DNA of 64,000 bases, taken from positions 1 through 64,000 of the forward strand of contig CALWON010000002.1 of assembly GCA_944383165.1 (NCBI GenBank). Reading direction: 5' to 3'. Source of the stretch: an uncultured Oscillospiraceae bacterium (GTDB lineage: Bacteria; Bacillota; Clostridia; Oscillospirales; Oscillospiraceae). Every line of letters begins with the position of its first letter. Within the stretch, counting starts at the first letter, position 1. Below the pieces are notes generated by a model. The model was not told where the DNA came from. It did not search any database and saw nothing but the letters and a program-made list of their open reading frames with translations. A program made the translations under genes and the position numbers. Below, piece by piece: positions 60,611 through 64,000 of this stretch.

Positions 60611-63016
60611 ATGAAACAAACAAAATTTCCTTCCTCTCGTACCCTACAGGACCTGATGCCTGGACAACATGGGACGATCCTTTCTGTAGGCAACCAATCT
60701 GGAGCTGTTAAGCGTCGCCTGGTGGATATGGGGCTCACTCCCGGCACCGAAGTGGCTGTGAAAAAAATAGCCCCTCTTGGTGATCCAATGGAGGTATCTT
60801 TGCGAGGCTATGAGTTGTCTTTGCGCAAGGAAGACGCCGCCCAAATTGGGATTGGAGATGTAGTGGTACAGAAAAAAAAGCAACCACCCGTCAGTGACCC
60901 AGACAAAATTCGCCAGCAACTACAAGACCATGTGCATGAGCTGGAACAACACACCCAAAACTATGACCACAACGCCCATGACAGCCGCCCTATGCGAGTG
61001 GCTCTGGCTGGCAATCCAAACTGTGGTAAAACAACACTGTTCAATGCACTGACTGGTTCCAATCAATACGTTGGAAACTGGCCTGGTGTAACAGTAGAGA
61101 AAAAAGAAGGCATTGCCCACTTAGGGGACCGTGAACTGACTGTGGTAGACCTGCCTGGGATTTACTCCCTTTCCCCCTACTCTATGGAGGAAATTGTCGC
61201 CCGTGACTTTATCATAGGGGAAGCACCAGATGCGATTTTAAATATTGTAGATGCCACCAATTTGGAACGAAACCTGTATCTCACCATACAGCTTTTGGAG
61301 CTGGAACGCCCTATGGTATTGGCATTGAATTTTATGGATGAAGTGGTGCAACGTGGAGACACCATAGACGTGGAACGGCTATCCAAAGAACTTGGAATCC
61401 CCATTGTCCCTATTGTTGCAAAATCCGGTGAGGGTTTAGACCAACTGTTACAACTGGCACACCAACAGATGCACCGTGGCTATCAGTTTGAACCAGATGA
61501 CCTGTATGATACCTTTACCCATGACATCCATCACCGCATGGGACAACTGATTCATGACTATGCCTACAAGGCAAATTTACCTGCCCACTGGGCTGCCATT
61601 AAACTGTTGGAAGGCGATGAACTGGTGGAGCAGGCGCTTCAGTTGCCTTCCAATATCCAGTCCCAGCTCCAGGATATTATTGCAGAATATGAACAATCCA
61701 GTGATCTTGGAGATCGTGAAACTCTGATTGCGGACAGTCGGTATCAATATATTGAGAAAGTAGTCCACAGTGCAGTGGTGAAAGGTGCAAAGGCAAATGA
61801 ACCTACTCTGACCGAAAAGATAGACCGAATTGTCACAGGAAAATATACCGCTTTGCCATTGTTTCTCTGTGCTATGCTGTTGATGTTTGTCATCACCTTT
61901 GGTCCCTTTGGCTCCTTTTTACAGGGCTGTGTTGAAACTGTCATTGACACCGGCTCCAGTTGGCTGTCTGATACACTGACCAACTTAGGCACCTCCCCTG
62001 TTGTCATTAGCCTTGTGTGTGATGGCATCATTGCAGGTGTGGGTGGTGTGCTGTCCTTCCTGCCTCAGATTGCCCTGTTGTTTTTCTTCCTGTCCTTTTT
62101 GGAGGACTCCGGCTATATGTCCAGAGCTGCCTTTATTATGGACAGAATGCTTCGGCGTTTTGGTTTAAGTGGTAAAGCATTTATTCCCATGCTGATGGGC
62201 TTTGGCTGTACAGTACCTGCCATTATGGGGGCACGGACTATGGAAAATGAGAAAGACAGACGCATGACCATTTTGCTGGTACCCTTTATGTCCTGTTCTG
62301 CAAAATTACCAGTATATGGTATGATTGCAGGTGCCTTTTTTGGTGCTTGGGCTGGTCTTGTGGTTTTTGCCCTCTATGTCATTGGAATGGTGACAGGAAT
62401 TATCTCTGGTTTACTATTTAAGCACACCCTATTTTCTGGGGAGCCCGCTCCCTTTGTACTGGAACTCCCTCCTTACCGTTTTCCCTCTTTGGAGAACATA
62501 GGAACCCATGTGTGGCAAAAGGTGAAGGGGTTTCTCATCAAAGCTGGTACCCTCATTTTACTGATGTCCATGGTTTTGTGGCTCCTGCAAACTTTTGACT
62601 TCTCTCTTCATATGGTGGATGATGCTGCCAACTCTATGCTTGGTACATTTGGTAGTTGGATTGCTCCAGTCTTTGCGCCTTTAGGTTTCGGATTCTGGCA
62701 GGCAGCTGTGGCACTGCTCACTGGTCTGATTGCCAAAGAGATGGTTGTTTCCTCCCTCTCTATGTTCTATGGCTTTGCTCTGACTGCTACTGGTGCTGAA
62801 GTTGCAGCCGCTATGCTGGGCTTTACCCCTCTGTCTGCTTTCACCATGTTGGTCTTTATCCTGCTCTATGTACCCTGTGTAGCTGCGGTTTCCACCTTGG
62901 CACGGGAGATGAACAGCACAAAATGGACTGTCTTTTCTATATTCTGGCAGTTATTTGTGGCATATGTGGTCGCTTTCCTTGTCCACACCATTGGACTTTT
63001 GCTTGGATTTGTGTAA
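60611..63016 (+). CDS. feoB: ferrous iron transporter, FeoA-FeoB fusion
   Basis: An 801-residue fusion. Residues 1-85 are the SH3-like FeoA domain (VKRRLVDMGLTPGTEV). A linker follows, then the FeoB GTPase with G1 GNPNCGKTTLFN (about 136), G3 DLPG and G4 NFMD, and the Gate-containing membrane domain from about residue 410 with FLEDSGYMSRAAFIMDR, GFGCTVPAIMGAR and the second gate core. It imports Fe(II). The fusion of A and B is seen in some Firmicutes. Its ribosome site (GGAG) is 13 nt before the ATG, a long spacing. Confidence 0.95.
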   Translation: MKQTKFPSSRTLQDLMPGQHGTILSVGNQSGAVKRRLVDMGLTPGTEVAVKKIAPLGDPMEVSLRGYELSLRKEDAAQIGIGDVVVQKKKQPPVSDPDKIRQQLQDHVHELEQHTQNYDHNAHDSRPMRVALAGNPNCGKTTLFNALTGSNQYVGNWPGVTVEKKEGIAHLGDRELTVVDLPGIYSLSPYSMEEIVARDFIIGEAPDAILNIVDATNLERNLYLTIQLLELERPMVLALNFMDEVVQRGDTIDVERLSKELGIPIVPIVAKSGEGLDQLLQLAHQQMHRGYQFEPDDLYDTFTHDIHHRMGQLIHDYAYKANLPAHWAAIKLLEGDELVEQALQLPSNIQSQLQDIIAEYEQSSDLGDRETLIADSRYQYIEKVVHSAVVKGAKANEPTLTEKIDRIVTGKYTALPLFLCAMLLMFVITFGPFGSFLQGCVETVIDTGSSWLSDTLTNLGTSPVVISLVCDGIIAGVGGVLSFLPQIALLFFFLSFLEDSGYMSRAAFIMDRMLRRFGLSGKAFIPMLMGFGCTVPAIMGARTMENEKDRRMTILLVPFMSCSAKLPVYGMIAGAFFGAWAGLVVFALYVIGMVTGIISGLLFKHTLFSGEPAPFVLELPPYRFPSLENIGTHVWQKVKGFLIKAGTLILLMSMVLWLLQTFDFSLHMVDDAANSMLGTFGSWIAPVFAPLGFGFWQAAVALLTGLIAKEMVVSSLSMFYGFALTATGAEVAAAMLGFTPLSAFTMLVFILLYVPCVAAVSTLAREMNSTKWTVFSIFWQLFVAYVVAFLVHTIGLLLGFV

Positions 63017-63039
63017 TGTTTCCATCCTTTTTGCATGTC

Positions 63040-63552
63040 TCAGGTGGTAGGTTGAAAGAATGACAGAATTTGATCTGCCATCTCCTCTGGGGGTTCCTTC
63101 ATTCCATTCATCACCCATTTGGAAGTAACACGACCAATCCCTCCTTTTAAAAATTCCATTCGATAGCTGTCTTTTAGCACTGGAATAGGAAGAATGGCTG
63201 CCTGTTCCTCCTGAAAACGCAAAAAAAGCTGTTGAATCTCCTGATGTTTGTGAAAAATAGAAATCAGTGGATTTTGTTTGATAAAGTTGAATCGGTAAAT
63301 CAGGAAGTTGCGCGCTGTAAACTCCCCCTCTTTTTTCATGACAGACTTTGCTTCATTTAATATTTGATTCATGATATCATAAAACACATCTTCTTTCTTT
63401 TGATAGTGGTTGTAAAATGTGTTCCGCCCAATTTTTGCCTTCTGTGCAATCATGGAAATGGATATTTCATTGATATTGTGTTCTTGCAACAACCGAAGGA
63501 ACGCTTCCTGAATCATTTTCTTGGATTCTTCAATCTGTTTGTACCGTTTCAT
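63040..63552 (-). CDS. TetR-family transcriptional regulator
   Basis: A 170-residue repressor-type protein. The helix-turn-helix is in ISISMIAQKAKIGRNTFYNHYQ (parts: IAQKAKIGRNTFYNHY, about 30-50). The C-terminal ligand domain is divergent. It is divergent from the HlyD-type adaptor gene, a common arrangement for repressors of efflux pumps. Confidence 0.9.
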   Translation of the reverse strand: MKRYKQIEESKKMIQEAFLRLLQEHNINEISISMIAQKAKIGRNTFYNHYQKKEDVFYDIMNQILNEAKSVMKKEGEFTARNFLIYRFNFIKQNPLISIFHKHQEIQQLFLRFQEEQAAILPIPVLKDSYRMEFLKGGIGRVTSKWVMNGMKEPPEEMADQILSFFQPTT

Positions 63553-63594
63553 AGGACACTTTCCTTTCTTTTGCCTTACTTAACCCAAATGTAC

Positions 63595-63664
63595 TTGATT
63601 CTTATTCACAATCATGCTACATTAACTAGGACAAATGTAATACATATGCCGTATTTTGTCTAGT
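63595..63664 (+). promoter_or_regulatory. promoter and possible TetR operators before the adaptor gene
   Basis: TTGATT (63595-63600) and TACATT (63618-63623) are 17 nt apart. Just downstream are a perfect palindrome ATGTA-A-TACAT (63635-63645) and, around it, ACTAGGACAAA/TTTGTCTAGT (63625-63635, 63655-63664, one bulge). Either could bind the divergent TetR protein. Confidence 0.5.
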
Positions 63665-63766
63665 GAAGGAGGCACAACTATCATCCCGTTGGTCTGGTTT
63701 GATGGGAAACAGCAGAGCAATTTGTTCCATTTGTTATTGTATTTTACATTGTAAGGAGTTACAAAA

Positions 63767-64000
63767 ATGGATATTACAAAACCCAAAAAAGAAGTGGCTG
63801 TACAGGGCTCATCCCAAAATCTCCTGTTTACTCCACCAAAAAAACGGAAAAAATGGTTAAAAATCCTCATTGCCCTTGTGGTTGTGGTAGCTGCCATCTT
63901 TTTCCTCCTCATCCGTCCCATGATGGGGGCTGGACAGCAAATTGTTGCCAATTTGTATCTGTCCTCTGTAGCCCAGATGCAGGATATGACCGTCACAGTG
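63767..64000 (+). CDS. HlyD/RND-type periplasmic adaptor, N-terminal part
   Basis: The gene starts at ATG 63767 (AAGGAG 10 nt before) and is open through the end of the window (78 codons). It has a basic cytoplasmic segment (KKRKKWLK), one membrane helix (ILIALVVVVAAIFFLLI, about residues 37-53), then QQIVANLYLSS...MTVTV, the start of a biotinyl-lipoyl-like adaptor domain. In Firmicutes such proteins work with ABC exporters of the MacB type. The assignment rests on the N-terminus and the TetR context. Confidence 0.6.
   Translation, partial: MDITKPKKEVAVQGSSQNLLFTPPKKRKKWLKILIALVVVVAAIFFLLIRPMMGAGQQIVANLYLSSVAQMQDMTVTV

Overview
The window is a chromosomal segment from a Gram-positive, low-to-mid G+C bacterium, most likely a gut-type member of Clostridia (Oscillospiraceae-like). 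The evidence is family content: DegV, DUF1836, CmpB-type membrane protein, DUF2156, split ThrE, PadR/permease-prefix pair, copper-amine-oxidase-like stalk domains, the rplU-prp-rpmA-obg operon with an L27 that carries the Prp-cleaved N-terminal extension, and a Firmicutes dcw order. MurE has the DNPR motif typical of meso-diaminopimelate ligases. I name no species because nothing in the sequence fixes one.

Layout. 1-2.7 kb: end of a LUD-domain gene, two lipoproteins, tRNA-Gly and tRNA-Pro. 2.7-5.2 kb: a PadR regulator overlapping a divergent FtsW/RodA-like (SEDS) membrane protein, opposite phenolic acid decarboxylase. 5.2-7.6 kb: rplU-prp-rpmA-obg behind a probable L21 leader. 7.7-10.4 kb: MBOAT O-acetyltransferase plus its DHHW/AlgJ-like partner. 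10.4-15 kb: tRNA-Ala, two lipoproteins (one GDSL esterase), split ThrE exporter, a small unknown protein and a degenerate NodB-like protein. 15-20.7 kb: GIY-YIG protein and a leftward operon (CmpB, DUF1836, DegV, PrmA, metallophosphoesterase, DUF2156). 20.9-25.4 kb: a stalk/PepSY-repeat protein, Crp/Fnr regulator, EamA transporter, DtxR-type regulator, MscS channel. 25.4-33.7 kb: tRNA-Ala (identical second copy), rpsU, leuS, a frameshifted membrane protein, rhomboid protease, serA, serC, a lone ABC-2 permease and a 46-residue protein.

33.7-46.8 kb is the leftward cell-wall and division cluster: mraZ, rsmH, ftsL-like, a PASTA penicillin-binding protein, murE, mraY, ftsW, murG, murA, ftsQ/divIB, ftsZ. 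murF, murD, murC, murB and ftsA are not in this run. 47.6-58.1 kb is a 12-gene leftward unit: a FecBCD/BtuFCD-type uptake system followed by the anaerobic (cobalt-early) corrin ring genes cbiK, D, L, F, G, H, J, ET and C. 58.2-60.4 kb looks like decayed conjugative-element cargo (YtrA-type GntR regulator, broken ABC ATPase, ABC-2 permease, Cys-rich KTR protein). It is followed by a FeoA-FeoB fusion, a TetR regulator and the start of an HlyD-type adaptor.

I did not find a clearly new defence or mobile system. The points most worth a second look are: a 13-bp inverted repeat that buries the murA start codon and part of its ribosome binding site; the PadR/SEDS pair with two TATATAG-N5-CTATATA operators; the ABC ATPase broken at an A6 run and by a second lesion; the frameshifted membrane protein before the rhomboid gene; the 237-bp in-frame PepSY duplication; the catalytically dead NodB-like and transglutaminase-like proteins; and the large cobalamin operon with no visible B12 riboswitch.
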